DNA from: Acidimicrobiia bacterium
GTDB taxonomy: Bacteria > Actinomycetota > Acidimicrobiia > Spongiisociales > UBA5794
Direction: 5' to 3'
Length of the DNA stretch: 64,000 bases
Assembly (NCBI GenBank): GCA_030065575.1
Contig: JASJDZ010000007.1
Coordinates: 1-64,000 of the forward strand
Translations under genes and position numbers: made by a program
In this document: positions 53,611 through 63,036 of the stretch, one piece after another
How positions within the stretch are numbered: the first letter of the stretch is position 1
Layout: every line of letters starts with the position of its first letter
The notes under the pieces: generated by a model
Told to the model about the DNA's origin: nothing
What the model saw: only the letters and a program-made list of their open reading frames with translations
Databases searched by the model: none

Positions 53611-54320
53611 GGGATGTCGAAGTTGCCGAAGACTGCCTGTACGTCGTCGAGGTCCTCGAGCACATCTACGAGGCGCAGCACCTGAGATGCCTTCGACTCA
53701 TCAACTGCAACCGAGACGGAGGGCATCTGCGTGACTTCCGCCTGCTCGATGGTCACTTCGGCGTCTTCAAGGGCTGCCCGAACTGTTGCCAGATCGCCCG
53801 GAGGACAGACGATCTCCCAGCTTGTGTCGCTGGCGGTTACGTCGTCTGCGCCGCCTTCCAGGGCGGCCATCATCACTGTGTCCTCGTCCCCACCGGCCAG
53901 GATGTAACCCTTCTGCTCGAACAGGTAGCCAACGGAGCCGGGCTCGCCCAGGCTGCCTCCGTGCTTGTTGAAAGCTGCCCGGACGCCGGATGCGGCTCGA
54001 TTGCGATTGTCGGTCAGCACCTGCACATACAGGGCAACTCCCCCGGGGGCATAACCTTCGTACCACACCTCGTCGTAGACGACTCCCTCTTCGGCACCCG
54101 AACCGCGTGCGATGGCCCGTTCGATGTTGTCCTTGGGAACGGAGGCATCTTTGGCCTTCTGAATGGCGGTGACCAACGTCGGATTGGCACTCGTATCCCC
54201 GCCACCTTGCCGGGCGGCTGCCTCGATGGCGCGAATCAGCTTCGCGAAGAGCTTCCCGCGCTTGGCGTCCTGGCGTCCCTTGCGATGCTTGATGTTCGCC
54301 CATTTGGAATGCCCGGCCAT
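53583..54320 (-). CDS. yebC: YebC/PmpR-family protein
   Basis: A 245-residue protein of the TACO1/YebC family, known as DNA-binding regulators in some species and as translation factors for stalled prolines in others. It has the start MAGHSKWANIKHRKGRQDAK, the middle YEGYAPGGVALYVQVLTDNR and NLGEPGSV-like GSLGEPGSVGYLF. The start is adjacent to the pdxT stop. Its last codons are duplicated downstream (see repeat). Confidence 0.95.
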   Translation of the reverse strand: MAGHSKWANIKHRKGRQDAKRGKLFAKLIRAIEAAARQGGGDTSANPTLVTAIQKAKDASVPKDNIERAIARGSGAEEGVVYDEVWYEGYAPGGVALYVQVLTDNRNRAASGVRAAFNKHGGSLGEPGSVGYLFEQKGYILAGGDEDTVMMAALEGGADDVTASDTSWEIVCPPGDLATVRAALEDAEVTIEQAEVTQMPSVSVAVDESKASQVLRLVDVLEDLDDVQAVFGNFDIPDEVLASLS

Positions 54321-54902
54321 TCAACTCACCTCCAGCAGCAGTTCGTGTATCCGCGTGTCGTCCGTCAGCTCAGGATGAAACGATGTCGCCAGGATACGCT
54401 CTTGTCTCACAAAAACCGGGCGCTCCTCCCCCGATTCCTGGTCGGTGACCGAGGCCAGCACGTCGACCTCCGCGCCCACCTTGTGGATCCACGGTGCCCG
54501 GATGAATACTGCGCGCACCGGTTTCGGCATGCCGGCAACGGCGAGGTCGGCCTCGAAGGAATCCACCTGACGGCCGAATGCGTTCCTCTCGACCACAACA
54601 TCGAGGACCCCGAGTTGTGGCTGTTCGTAGCGCACAGTCGCTGAAGCAAGAAAGATCATGCCGGCACAAGTGCCTAGAACCGGTAGCCCTTCGGTGATTC
54701 GGGAGCGCAGAGGGTCGATCAACCCGTAGATGTTGGCGAGGCGGCCGATCGTCGTCGACTCCCCGCCCGGGATGATCAACGCGTCGAGGCCTTCCAGATC
54801 TTCGGGGGTGCGTACCTCGATACCGTCGGCTCCAAGCCGGCGCACGACGGCAAGGTGCTCACGGAAATCGCCCTGGAGCGCAAGGGCTCCGACTCTCTTC
54901 AT
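54321..54902 (-). CDS. pdxT: Pyridoxal 5'-phosphate synthase glutaminase subunit
   Basis: A 193-residue class I glutaminase that feeds ammonia to PdxS. It has ALQGDFREH, IIPGGESTTIGRL, the nucleophile Cys in GTCAGMIFLA and the His-Glu pair in SFHPELTDD. It lies 17 bases after pdxS. Confidence 0.96.
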   Translation of the reverse strand: MKRVGALALQGDFREHLAVVRRLGADGIEVRTPEDLEGLDALIIPGGESTTIGRLANIYGLIDPLRSRITEGLPVLGTCAGMIFLASATVRYEQPQLGVLDVVVERNAFGRQVDSFEADLAVAGMPKPVRAVFIRAPWIHKVGAEVDVLASVTDQESGEERPVFVRQERILATSFHPELTDDTRIHELLLEVS

Positions 54903-54919
54903 CCTCTACGCCTACTTCC

Positions 54920-55813
54920 CTACAGACCGCGGTCCTGCATCCGCTCTTCGGGACTGAGCGTATCGATGTTGATTCCCACCATGGCCTCACCGAGGTTGCG
55001 TGAGACCTTGGCGATCTTGCCCGCGTCCTGATAGAAGGTCGTTGCCTCCACTACCGCCCGTGCCCGAACCGCGGGGTCGCCGGACTTGAAGATGCCGGAA
55101 CCAACGAACACGCCGTCGCAGCCCAGTTGCATCATCAGCGCCGCATCGGCGGGAGTAGCAATGCCTCCAGCGGCGAAGTTGACGACGGGGAGCTTCCCGG
55201 TTTCTGCGATCTCCCTGACGAGCGTGTACGGAGCTCTCAGTTCCTTTGCTGCCGCCATCAACTCGTTGTCGTCGAGAACAGTGAGGCGCCGGATCTGCTT
55301 GTTCATCATCCGCATGTGCTTGACCGCTTCGATGACATTGCCGGTGCCCGGCTCGCCCTTGGTGCGGATCATCGCAGCCCCTTCACCGATTCTGCGCAGC
55401 GCCTCCCCGAGATCCTTGGCGCCGCACACAAACGGGACCGTGAAGTTCCACTTGTCGATGTGATTGTCGTCCACCGGGGTCAGCACCTCAGACTCGTCGA
55501 TGTAGTCGACGCCAAGCGCCTCCAAGACCTGCGCTTCGACGAAGTGACCGATGCGTGACTTGGCCATGACCGGAATCGAGACGGCGTTGACGATCTCTTC
55601 GACAATTGTTGGGTCGGCCATGCGGGCAACCCCGCCGTGCGCTCGGATATCGGCGGGGACACGCTCGAGCGCCATCACTGCAACCGCACCGGCTTCCTCA
55701 GCAATATGGGCCTGCTCCGCGCTGACGACATCCATGATGACGCCGCCCTTGAGCATTTCTGCAAGGCCTCGTTTCACGAGGTCGGTGCCTCGTTCTGATG
55801 ACGACGTGTTCAT
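54920..55813 (-). CDS. pdxS: Pyridoxal 5'-phosphate synthase subunit PdxS
   Basis: A 297-residue TIM barrel that builds vitamin B6 phosphate from ribose 5-phosphate, glyceraldehyde 3-phosphate and ammonia. It has [35 protein letters not shown], the catalytic Lys in [25 protein letters not shown] and [22 protein letters not shown] 55813 has AGGAG seven bases upstream, so the ATG codons farther upstream are not used. Confidence 0.97.
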   Translation of the reverse strand: MNTSSSERGTDLVKRGLAEMLKGGVIMDVVSAEQAHIAEEAGAVAVMALERVPADIRAHGGVARMADPTIVEEIVNAVSIPVMAKSRIGHFVEAQVLEALGVDYIDESEVLTPVDDNHIDKWNFTVPFVCGAKDLGEALRRIGEGAAMIRTKGEPGTGNVIEAVKHMRMMNKQIRRLTVLDDNELMAAAKELRAPYTLVREIAETGKLPVVNFAAGGIATPADAALMMQLGCDGVFVGSGIFKSGDPAVRARAVVEATTFYQDAGKIAKVSRNLGEAMVGINIDTLSPEERMQDRGL

Positions 55814-55842
55814 TTCAAGCTCCTCATTCATTTCTCTGATCA

Positions 55843-55848
55843 AGTCTA
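55843..55848 (-). promoter_or_regulatory. Candidate -10 box upstream of pdxS
   Basis: TAGACT on the minus strand lies 29 bases before the pdxS start. No strong -35 box accompanies it. The 98-base gap to pimA also holds a palindrome GGCTAGCTAGCC over the pimA stop (55910-55921) and GC-rich repeats. Confidence 0.3.
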
Positions 55849-55911
55849 CAGACGACCCTGAAGTTCCAGACCGGTGGACGCCGTCTTGCCGCCGGCCGGC
55901 CGGATGCGAGG

Positions 55912-56949
55912 CTAGCTAGCCGCCGCCTCTTCATATGCAGCCAGATAAGCCGCAGCCACTGCGCTTCCGTCGAAGCGCTGCACCCTTGCACGAGCTACTT
56001 GGCCCAGAGCGGCTGCCTCGTCGGGTGACTCGAGAAGTGAGATGACCGAGTCGGCAAGACCGGGAGAGTCTCCCGGAGCAACAAACCTCGCTCCTTCACC
56101 GGCCACTGCAACAAAACCGGGAAGGGCGCTGGCGACCACAGCACATCCGGCGGCCATCGCCTCGGCGACGACGATCCCAAAACTCTCCCCGGCCAGATTC
56201 GGGGCGCAGTAGACGGAAGCTCGGGCGAGGTGTTCGATCTTGTCAGCCTCGGGCACCCGTCCGACAAAGGTCACCCCCGGTTGGGTGTGGCCCGGCTGCT
56301 CAGCGCCCACGACCGTGAGCGTTGCTTCCGGACGCGCGGCACGAATCCGGGGCCAGGACTCCAACAGCACATGGAGCCCCTTGCGCTCGTCGTTCCTGCC
56401 CAGAAAGACAACGGAATCGGGCACCTTCGCAGCCGGGGCATAGTCTGCGACGTCGATTCCGTTCGGGATGATGCGGACACGGCCGGTGTACTCGACTACC
56501 CGGGCCGCAACCGCGCTGACCGCAGTCAGAACCGACAGCCTCCGGAACCACCGCGAAGTGAGGGGCTTCCCGAAGCGGTAAACGTTGGCACCGACAGCCG
56601 AGACGTCGGAGTGAAAGGTGCCGACCAGCGGTACCGTCGCCCGCCGCATTGCCACCAGGGAGACCTGGGGCATCAAGGGCTCGTGGATGTGAGCGACATC
56701 GACATCGGCAAGAGCTGCCAAAACCGCGGCGCCGGTCCCGCGGCCAAGTGCGACGGGGGTCTTGGCCCCGTTGGCCGGAACAACCGTTGCTGCGCCGGCC
56801 GAAACGAAGCCGGCCAGATCGGACTCTCCCGGTGCGATGACCTTCACGGAGTGCCCGTCGGCACGCAGCCAGCGGGCAAGCCGAGTCACTTGATCCTGGA
56901 CTCCCCCCGGTACTCCCATGTCGTAGGGGCAGATCAGACCGACTCTCAT
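55912..56949 (-). CDS. pimA: Phosphatidylinositol alpha-mannosyltransferase (GT4)
   Basis: A 345-residue GT-B glycosyltransferase. It starts with [15 protein letters not shown], a PimA signature for the lipid acceptor, then [42 protein letters not shown] and the GT4 motif [14 protein letters not shown]. It should add the first mannose of phosphatidylinositol mannosides from GDP-mannose on the inner membrane face. It overlaps patA (ATGA), and pgsA1 lies before that, which supports the assignment. Confidence 0.93.
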   Translation of the reverse strand: MRVGLICPYDMGVPGGVQDQVTRLARWLRADGHSVKVIAPGESDLAGFVSAGAATVVPANGAKTPVALGRGTGAAVLAALADVDVAHIHEPLMPQVSLVAMRRATVPLVGTFHSDVSAVGANVYRFGKPLTSRWFRRLSVLTAVSAVAARVVEYTGRVRIIPNGIDVADYAPAAKVPDSVVFLGRNDERKGLHVLLESWPRIRAARPEATLTVVGAEQPGHTQPGVTFVGRVPEADKIEHLARASVYCAPNLAGESFGIVVAEAMAAGCAVVASALPGFVAVAGEGARFVAPGDSPGLADSVISLLESPDEAAALGQVARARVQRFDGSAVAAAYLAAYEEAAAS

Positions 56950-57833
56950 TGATCCTGCTCTCGATCGGACGGCCAGTTGGGTACAAACAGGTGCCAGTCC
57001 TCGGGCTTGCGCAGGATCCGCTCCTCGAGTGCGTCGGCGAGTAACTGCACTCCCGCAGCCACTTTCTCCTCCTGGGTCCCGGCCTCGGGGAGTGGGAGCG
57101 GATCGGACACAACGTAGCGATGCCCGGGGCCATCTTCGAAGTAGGAGCCCACCACCAACACGGGAGCGCCGGTCTTGACTGCTAGCGCAATCGGACCGGC
57201 CGGCATAGTCGTCTCCTCACCAAAGAATGTCACCGGTAGACCTCTCCCGGTGACATCCCGGTCGCCAAGCAGGGCAACGGTTCCGCCGTCCTTGAGCCGC
57301 TGCATCAGAGCTCCAGTTGCTCTCGCTCCCCTCCCGGTGAGGACTATGTCCATCCCTGCCATTTCCCGGACATCGAGGAACCACTGGGTGATGAGCGGGT
57401 TGGGCAGGTTCTCCGCAGCAGAAAGCACCGGCATGCCCAGATCTCTGGCAACAGCCCCCGCTACCTCCCAGTTACCCATGTGGGGCAGGATCAGGAGCAT
57501 CCCCTTGCCTTGCGAGAACGCCTCCCCCAGCGCGCCTTCGTTCTCAATCGTCGCTCTGGCGACGAGGTTGGGAATTCGGTTTGGGCGCAGCCAGAAGACC
57601 TCTGCCCAGTAGCGACCATACGACGCGAACATCGCCTTGGAGCGTTCCTTGATGCCTTCGTCGGTGCCAAGAATCCGGCGGAGGTGGCGCTGGACCAGCC
57701 TCCGCCTGCCCGGGGCGAGATACCAGGCGACCCTACCCAGCCCGGATCCCACGAATCTGATGGCCGCCTCCGGAAGCATCCCCAGGAGCCCAACGAACCC
57801 GAGATAGGCCCAGTAGGGAAGGCGATCCTTCAC
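56946..57833 (-). CDS. patA: Phosphatidylinositol mannoside acyltransferase (LPLAT/HtrB family)
   Basis: A 295-residue membrane acyltransferase. It has an N-terminal hydrophobic segment, the HX4D/E-type motif LPHMGNWEVAGAVAR, GALMQRLKDGGTVALLGDRD and FFGEETTMPAGPIALA. Sited between pgsA1 and pimA, it probably acylates a mannose of the PIM lipid. GTG 57833 is chosen because longer readings overlap pgsA1; no clear Shine-Dalgarno is seen. Confidence 0.9.
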   Translation of the reverse strand: MKDRLPYWAYLGFVGLLGMLPEAAIRFVGSGLGRVAWYLAPGRRRLVQRHLRRILGTDEGIKERSKAMFASYGRYWAEVFWLRPNRIPNLVARATIENEGALGEAFSQGKGMLLILPHMGNWEVAGAVARDLGMPVLSAAENLPNPLITQWFLDVREMAGMDIVLTGRGARATGALMQRLKDGGTVALLGDRDVTGRGLPVTFFGEETTMPAGPIALAVKTGAPVLVVGSYFEDGPGHRYVVSDPLPLPEAGTQEEKVAAGVQLLADALEERILRKPEDWHLFVPNWPSDREQDQ

Positions 57834-57843
57834 CGCAGCACCG

Positions 57844-58410
57844 TCAGTCCTCGGCGCCAAGCTGCTGCCAGGTGCGGCGGCTGCGCTGGGCAACGGTGAG
57901 ACCGGAGAGAATGACGAACACCCACAGCATCGGGCGAAGGACGTTGAGCCCCCAACCGTGCAGGATCAAGCCCACGAGCATGAGAATCATCCGCTCCCCG
58001 CGACCCATCCAGCCGCCACGCCCTTCTGCTCCCCAGCTCTCGGCCTTGGAGCGCACATAAGGGGTGAGCAGCGAGAAGGCAAGGGCAAGCACGCAAAGCA
58101 TCAAGCCGGTCTCATCGGCGCGCAGGCTGAACGTGAGGCCCGCCCACAGGGCAACCTCACCAACTCGATCTGACATAGTGTCGACAAAGGCGCCGCGGAC
58201 AGAAGCGCTTCCCTGGTACCTGGCGAGCGGGCCGTCGAGAGCATCGAGCGTCGCTCCGACCCCAGCCAGGAAGCCCCCGAGTGCGTAGCGGTCTACCGCG
58301 ATGAGCCCGGCGCCCACCAGCGTGACAAGAAGGCCGAGAATGGTGATAGCGGTGGGGGTCAATCGTGCCTTGGACAAGCCAACGGCGATCGGGTCCAGAA
58401 TCGGGGCCAT
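57844..58410 (-). CDS. pgsA1: Phosphatidylinositol phosphate synthase (CDP-alcohol phosphatidyltransferase)
   Basis: A 188-residue membrane enzyme that joins CDP-diacylglycerol to inositol phosphate. The CDP-alcohol motif is complete: DALDGPLARYQGS, then GAFVDTMSDRVGE, with all four aspartates. About five membrane helices are visible. ATG 58410 has GGAG four bases upstream. The pgsA1-patA-pimA order is that of mycobacteria. Confidence 0.93.
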   Translation of the reverse strand: MAPILDPIAVGLSKARLTPTAITILGLLVTLVGAGLIAVDRYALGGFLAGVGATLDALDGPLARYQGSASVRGAFVDTMSDRVGEVALWAGLTFSLRADETGLMLCVLALAFSLLTPYVRSKAESWGAEGRGGWMGRGERMILMLVGLILHGWGLNVLRPMLWVFVILSGLTVAQRSRRTWQQLGAED

Positions 58411-58542
58411 CCGACTCCTACCCCGTAAATCGAGCACAACGGCCTCCTTCCGCCTCGAAAGCTACCACGCCCAACGGGGGTTTCCCGCTATGGCTACAAT
58501 CCGCGCCAACCTGAGAAGACATAGAAAGGCGAGTGCCTCGGT
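58411..58542. other. Divergent intergenic region pgsA1 / gltA
   Basis: This 132-base gap separates the PIM operon from citrate synthase. TACAAT at 58495-58500 is a good -10 box for gltA, 42 bases before its ATG. The -35 region is weak. Nothing else was seen. Confidence 0.5.
58495..58500 (+). promoter_or_regulatory. Candidate -10 box of gltA
   Basis: TACAAT differs from TATAAT at one base. It is preceded by TATGGC, and no good -35 hexamer lies at 16-18 bases. Confidence 0.45.
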
Positions 58543-59835
58543 ATGGATGATGGCGGCGCAACACTAAACCTCGGAGATCACACCCTCGACCTGTCGGCGG
58601 TGCCGGCACGGATGGGTAACCACGGCGTCGACATCGGCTCGCTGCGCGCCCAGACCAGAACCGTCACCTACGACCCGGGCTTCGCCAACACAGCTTCGGC
58701 CCAGTCGACGATCACCTATATCGACGGCACGGCCGGCAAACTCACCCATCGCGGCTACGCCATCGAGGACCTTGCCAACAGCTGTGGCTTCCTCGAGGTC
58801 GCATTCCTGCTGCTGTTCGGCCACCTACCGAACAAGGCCGAGCTCGAGGAGTGGCAAGCCTCGATGAACCGCCACAGCTTGCTGAACGAGGAGTTGAAGC
58901 GCTTCTTCGATGCCTTCCCCAAGCAAGCGCACCCAATGGCGATTCTCTCCTCGGCAACGAACGCAATCTCGACGTTCTACGAGGAGTACCACAACCCGAA
59001 GGACGAAGCCTCGGTGATCGAGTCGGCGCAACGACTCATTGCCAAGATGCCAACGGTTGCAGCCTGGGCATACAAGAAGTCGACGGGGTTCCCCTACATC
59101 TACCCCCGGAATGATCTGCGCTACGTCGCAAACTTCCTACACATGATGTTCGCCCTCCCCACCGAGGAGTATCACGTCGACCCTGTGATTGCCAAGGCGC
59201 TCAACGTTCTGCTCATTCTCCATGCTGATCACGGCCAGAACTGCTCCACGGCCACCGTGCGATTCGTCGGTTCGAGCCAGGCGAATCTGTTCGCGTCGGT
59301 CGCGGCCGGGATGAACGCCCTTTGGGGCCCACTGCACGGTGGCGCCAACCAGGCCGTTGTCGAGATGCTGGCTGAGATCGCCAACGACCCGTCGGCATCA
59401 ACCGAGTCGTACATCGCGCGAGCCAAGGACAAGAACGACCCGTTCCGTCTCATGGGCTTCGGGCACCGGGTGTACAACAACTACGACCCCCGAGCCAGGA
59501 TTCTCAAGAAGTTCGCCGACGACGTGCTCGACCGTGTCGAAGGCGATGATCCGCTGCTGCGTATTGCCGAAGAACTCGAAGAGGCCGCTCTCAGCGATGA
59601 GTACTTCCAGGAGAGAAATCTCTACCCCAACGTCGATTTCTACTCCGGGATCATCTTCCGAGCACTGGGCTTCCCCATGCGCATGTTCACCGTCCTGTTT
59701 GCGATCGGCCGGCTACCCGGCTGGATAGCAAACTGGAAGGAGATGACGGAGGACCCGGCCACGCGGATCGCCCGACCGCGGCAGATCTACGTCGGCGAGG
59801 AAAGCCGCCGGTTCATCCCACTGCACCAGCGCTAA
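58543..59835 (+). CDS. gltA: Citrate synthase
   Basis: A 430-residue hexameric-type citrate synthase, entry enzyme of the TCA cycle. It has YIDGTAGKLTHRGYAIEDLA, the active His in LILHADHGQNCSTATVR, LWGPLHGGANQAV, the second active His in GFGHRVYNNYDPRA and the catalytic Asp in NVDFYSGI. It lies alone on the plus strand and its stop overlaps the converging membrane-protein gene. Confidence 0.96.
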   Translation: MDDGGATLNLGDHTLDLSAVPARMGNHGVDIGSLRAQTRTVTYDPGFANTASAQSTITYIDGTAGKLTHRGYAIEDLANSCGFLEVAFLLLFGHLPNKAELEEWQASMNRHSLLNEELKRFFDAFPKQAHPMAILSSATNAISTFYEEYHNPKDEASVIESAQRLIAKMPTVAAWAYKKSTGFPYIYPRNDLRYVANFLHMMFALPTEEYHVDPVIAKALNVLLILHADHGQNCSTATVRFVGSSQANLFASVAAGMNALWGPLHGGANQAVVEMLAEIANDPSASTESYIARAKDKNDPFRLMGFGHRVYNNYDPRARILKKFADDVLDRVEGDDPLLRIAEELEEAALSDEYFQERNLYPNVDFYSGIIFRALGFPMRMFTVLFAIGRLPGWIANWKEMTEDPATRIARPRQIYVGEESRRFIPLHQR

Positions 59836-60350
59836 CCGGCGGACCCTGCCCAGTCCTGCTCAGCCGACGGCACCGACTCGGTGTACGTCTCCACAATGGC
59901 GCCGGAGCGCCCATCGACTCTGACCAGCCCGCGCTGGCTCGGTGGCTCGTCCGCTGAGAAGACCAGCACGTTCCAGGTGGGTCGGGCCAGGAAGCCATCG
60001 AAGCCGAGCACGGCGCTCGCATGGCCGACGGGGAAATCCATCTCGGCGGTAGCCAGCGTCAAAGCCTCCTCGTCCCCGACCGCGAGGTGATGGCCACCGA
60101 GGAAGTGATAGCCGGCGATCATGGCGAACAACCCGACAACAACCCACATGCCGCCGGGCAATCCCAGCGCGATGCCGACTGCCGTGGCTACGGCAGCACC
60201 CAGGTACACCAATCCGGCCCGGCGACGGCGCGCCGGGTTGGGTACCTCGTAGGGGCCGAGCACGTTGGCGTCGAGATCATCCGGCATACCTGCCGCGGCA
60301 GCAACATCTGCCGCTACTTCTATGCCAAGATCAGGGCGCCGTTCGCTCAT
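59832..60350 (-). CDS. Membrane protein of unknown function coupled to an RND transporter
   Basis: A 172-residue protein with two adjacent hydrophobic segments (about residues 47-63 and 66-83) and a soluble C-terminal part (AEMDFPVGHASAVLGFDGFL). I recognise no family. Its ATG overlaps the stop of the RND transporter gene (ATGA), so it may be an accessory subunit. Its stop overlaps that of gltA on the other strand. Confidence 0.7.
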   Translation of the reverse strand: MSERRPDLGIEVAADVAAAAGMPDDLDANVLGPYEVPNPARRRRAGLVYLGAAVATAVGIALGLPGGMWVVVGLFAMIAGYHFLGGHHLAVGDEEALTLATAEMDFPVGHASAVLGFDGFLARPTWNVLVFSADEPPSQRGLVRVDGRSGAIVETYTESVPSAEQDWAGSAG

Positions 60351-62950
60351 AGTCCGGCGTGCGCCCTCTCGTAGGCCGCCTGATCGACCACATCTTCACC
60401 GCGGCGGCGGTGCCAGCGGTCCCATACCACCAGCATCGATGGCAGGACGAACACGCTCGCAACCAGCGCAAAAATGATCGCCCAGAACGTGACCTCACCG
60501 AGTTGCTGGAACGGCTTGAGGGTCGAGGTCATCAGGATGCCGAACCCGGCGGCGGTCGTGAACGCCGAACCGGCCAGGGCCCCACCGGTATGGGTGGTGG
60601 TGGACCGGATTGCCTCCTCCGGGTTGTCGTACCGCTGACGATCCTCCTCGTAGCGATGGGTGATATGGATCGTGTAGGGAACACCAATACCGATGGCCAG
60701 GTTGGCGATCATGGCGGTGACCGGGTTGAAGGAGATGCCGCGTGCGGACATGACTCCGAACACCCAGAGCACGATCAGAACGACGGGCAGGATCGTTATG
60801 ACTCCCAGGAACGGGCGGCGCACCTCGATGTAGAACGTGATCACCAGCAGGGCCATGGCGGCGAGGATGGTGATCGCCAAGGACGATGCCTGACTCTCCT
60901 GGAGGGCTGTCACCACACCCTGGCTGACGATGTTCTGGTTGGTCGGCACTGCGGTGGCTCCTGCGTCAACAACAGGGGCAAAGTCATCCTTGAGGTCTTT
61001 GCTGAGTTGGTTCGCCCCGGCTTCGCCCGCTTGAGTGGATACCCCGACATCGATGTACCGGTAGACACCATCCACTTTGGCGATCGTACGGGCCATGACA
61101 TCCGGGGAGGCCACGGCTGCCTGGTCGTAGAGCGCTACCACATCGACATCACCGCCGACGGTCAGGTCCGGCTGCAGCCCGGCCGCAAATGCAGCGGATG
61201 CGAATTCCGCATCAAACGTCTCCGGGTTGCCCCCCTGCTCCGGGGAGATCACGAGTTGAGCAATGGCGGATACCGGAGACTCCGCCGCGGCCTGCGATCC
61301 AAATTGAACGACGTTTGTCGTGTCGGACATGTTGGCCCAGGCGGCAACCAGAGCGTTGTGTACCGCAGGACTGGCTACGTCACCTTCGATGATGACCTCT
61401 GTCTCCTCTCCGAAGCCGCCGCTGAATTCGTCGTTGATCTTGTCGAACGTGTTCAGCATCTCGCTGCCTTCGGGCACGAAGTCGGTGAAGCTGAACGTTG
61501 TATCCAACTGCGTGAGCCCGATGAAGCCTGCGGTTCCGAGCAAGAAGGCTGCGATCAGGGTGGTTACTGCGTACTTCTCAGCGAGCACCGCGGTTGATCC
61601 CATGAGCTTGGGAAGCAGACGTTCGCTCTGCCGGCCGAAGGCCTGGCGCTCCAGGTTGCCGAGCCGCTCGGCGCGACGATCGAGCAGCGTACGAATCGCC
61701 GGGACGACTGTCAGCATCAGGATGAATGCTGCGCTGATACCGATCGCGGCAAGGATGCCGAAGTCGCGCAGGGCCGTGACCGGGTTGACAACGTTGGTCA
61801 GGAAACCAACCGATGTTGTCGCTGTAGCCAGGACCAACGCGATTCCCACTGTTTTGGTTGCCCTGGTTGCGGACTCCCTGATCTCGACGCCGCCACCGAG
61901 TTCCTCGCGGTAGCGGCTAGTCATGTGGATGGCGTAGTCGACGCCAAGACCGACCAGCAGGATCGGCAGGATCTGCAGGATCTCACTGAAGTTTCCAATG
62001 ATGTCTAGGTACTTGGGTCCGAGGAGAACGCCGAGCCCGTTCATCCACACGATGGAGACCACGATGACGAGCATCGTCAGGCCCATGTCGGCCATCGCAC
62101 GCCGGAAGGAGCGGAACCGGGTCATGCGGCCCCGGGGGTGGATCCAGAACACGAACAGCAAGATGGCGATGATGATCAGGAAAGCGCTACCAAAGAGACG
62201 CCCGATTTCTGACTCGAACTCGCTGGTGTCGGAGAACAGGAGAGCGAAGCTGAATGCGGCTCCATCGCTAACCGACTCCTCCCCCGTCGCCGCGACAATG
62301 TCGGCGGCCATGTCCACCTCGAGCTCCTGCAGAATCGTGAAGTCAGGATCGTCGAGGTCGGCCACGTTGAGGAAGACAACCATGAGCCCGGTCTGTGCCG
62401 TCGGAACGGTGAGATCCGAGCTGTCGCCGAACAACCCCTCAACCAGGCCACGGCTCTCCGCCGGGATCATGTCGAGGCTCTGCAACAGACCGTCTCTGAC
62501 ATCGGTGTCGGTCAACGAACCAACCAGAGTCTCGAACGGGACGCCGAGCTCCTCCGACCTCATTTGCAGACCCTGAATCAGCGGATCGAAGAAACCGACA
62601 ACATCCCCGCCCGGCCGATCGCGGAATAGGCGCTGCGCTGCCTCGCTGGCAGCGATGGCCTCACGAATAGCCAGGTAGTCCCTGAACCCCGCTGCGGTGA
62701 GCAGGTCCTCACCGGTGCGGGCCGAGACCACCACCTGAACCGGTTCTTCGGAGTTGTCAGAGAAGTACTCGGCGATGACGTCCAGGGCCAAGAACTCGGG
62801 AGAATCCGGTGAGAAACCTTCGTTGCCGGTTGCGGTCTCCTGCTGAGGCAGGAAGGCACCCAGGATCAGCGTGATCACGAGCGTGGCGGCAATGATGGTC
62901 CACGGCGACTTGGCCACCATGTTGGACAGAAATCGGACGAGGATCTTCAC
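60347..62950 (-). CDS. RND-superfamily (MMPL/HAE3-type) transporter
   Basis: An 867-residue polytopic protein with two halves, each with a large extracytoplasmic loop and a sterol-sensing-like helix bundle. The repeated motif GLGVDYAIHMTSRYREE (first half) and AIGIGVPYTIHITHRYEEDR (second half) marks the MMPL family. Probable roles are lipid or hydrophobic-compound export. The N-terminus follows GTG 62950. No membrane-fusion partner is seen; the only linked gene is the small membrane protein. Confidence 0.9.
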   Translation of the reverse strand: MKILVRFLSNMVAKSPWTIIAATLVITLILGAFLPQQETATGNEGFSPDSPEFLALDVIAEYFSDNSEEPVQVVVSARTGEDLLTAAGFRDYLAIREAIAASEAAQRLFRDRPGGDVVGFFDPLIQGLQMRSEELGVPFETLVGSLTDTDVRDGLLQSLDMIPAESRGLVEGLFGDSSDLTVPTAQTGLMVVFLNVADLDDPDFTILQELEVDMAADIVAATGEESVSDGAAFSFALLFSDTSEFESEIGRLFGSAFLIIIAILLFVFWIHPRGRMTRFRSFRRAMADMGLTMLVIVVSIVWMNGLGVLLGPKYLDIIGNFSEILQILPILLVGLGVDYAIHMTSRYREELGGGVEIRESATRATKTVGIALVLATATTSVGFLTNVVNPVTALRDFGILAAIGISAAFILMLTVVPAIRTLLDRRAERLGNLERQAFGRQSERLLPKLMGSTAVLAEKYAVTTLIAAFLLGTAGFIGLTQLDTTFSFTDFVPEGSEMLNTFDKINDEFSGGFGEETEVIIEGDVASPAVHNALVAAWANMSDTTNVVQFGSQAAAESPVSAIAQLVISPEQGGNPETFDAEFASAAFAAGLQPDLTVGGDVDVVALYDQAAVASPDVMARTIAKVDGVYRYIDVGVSTQAGEAGANQLSKDLKDDFAPVVDAGATAVPTNQNIVSQGVVTALQESQASSLAITILAAMALLVITFYIEVRRPFLGVITILPVVLIVLWVFGVMSARGISFNPVTAMIANLAIGIGVPYTIHITHRYEEDRQRYDNPEEAIRSTTTHTGGALAGSAFTTAAGFGILMTSTLKPFQQLGEVTFWAIIFALVASVFVLPSMLVVWDRWHRRRGEDVVDQAAYERAHAGL

Positions 62951-63036
62951 GGGTCTTGGCCTTCCGTTTCAGAATCAGTGAGAAGAGGTTTGTGTCGGCA
63001 GCGGGTCAGCTTAACGCCACCAGGCGATAGAGACTG

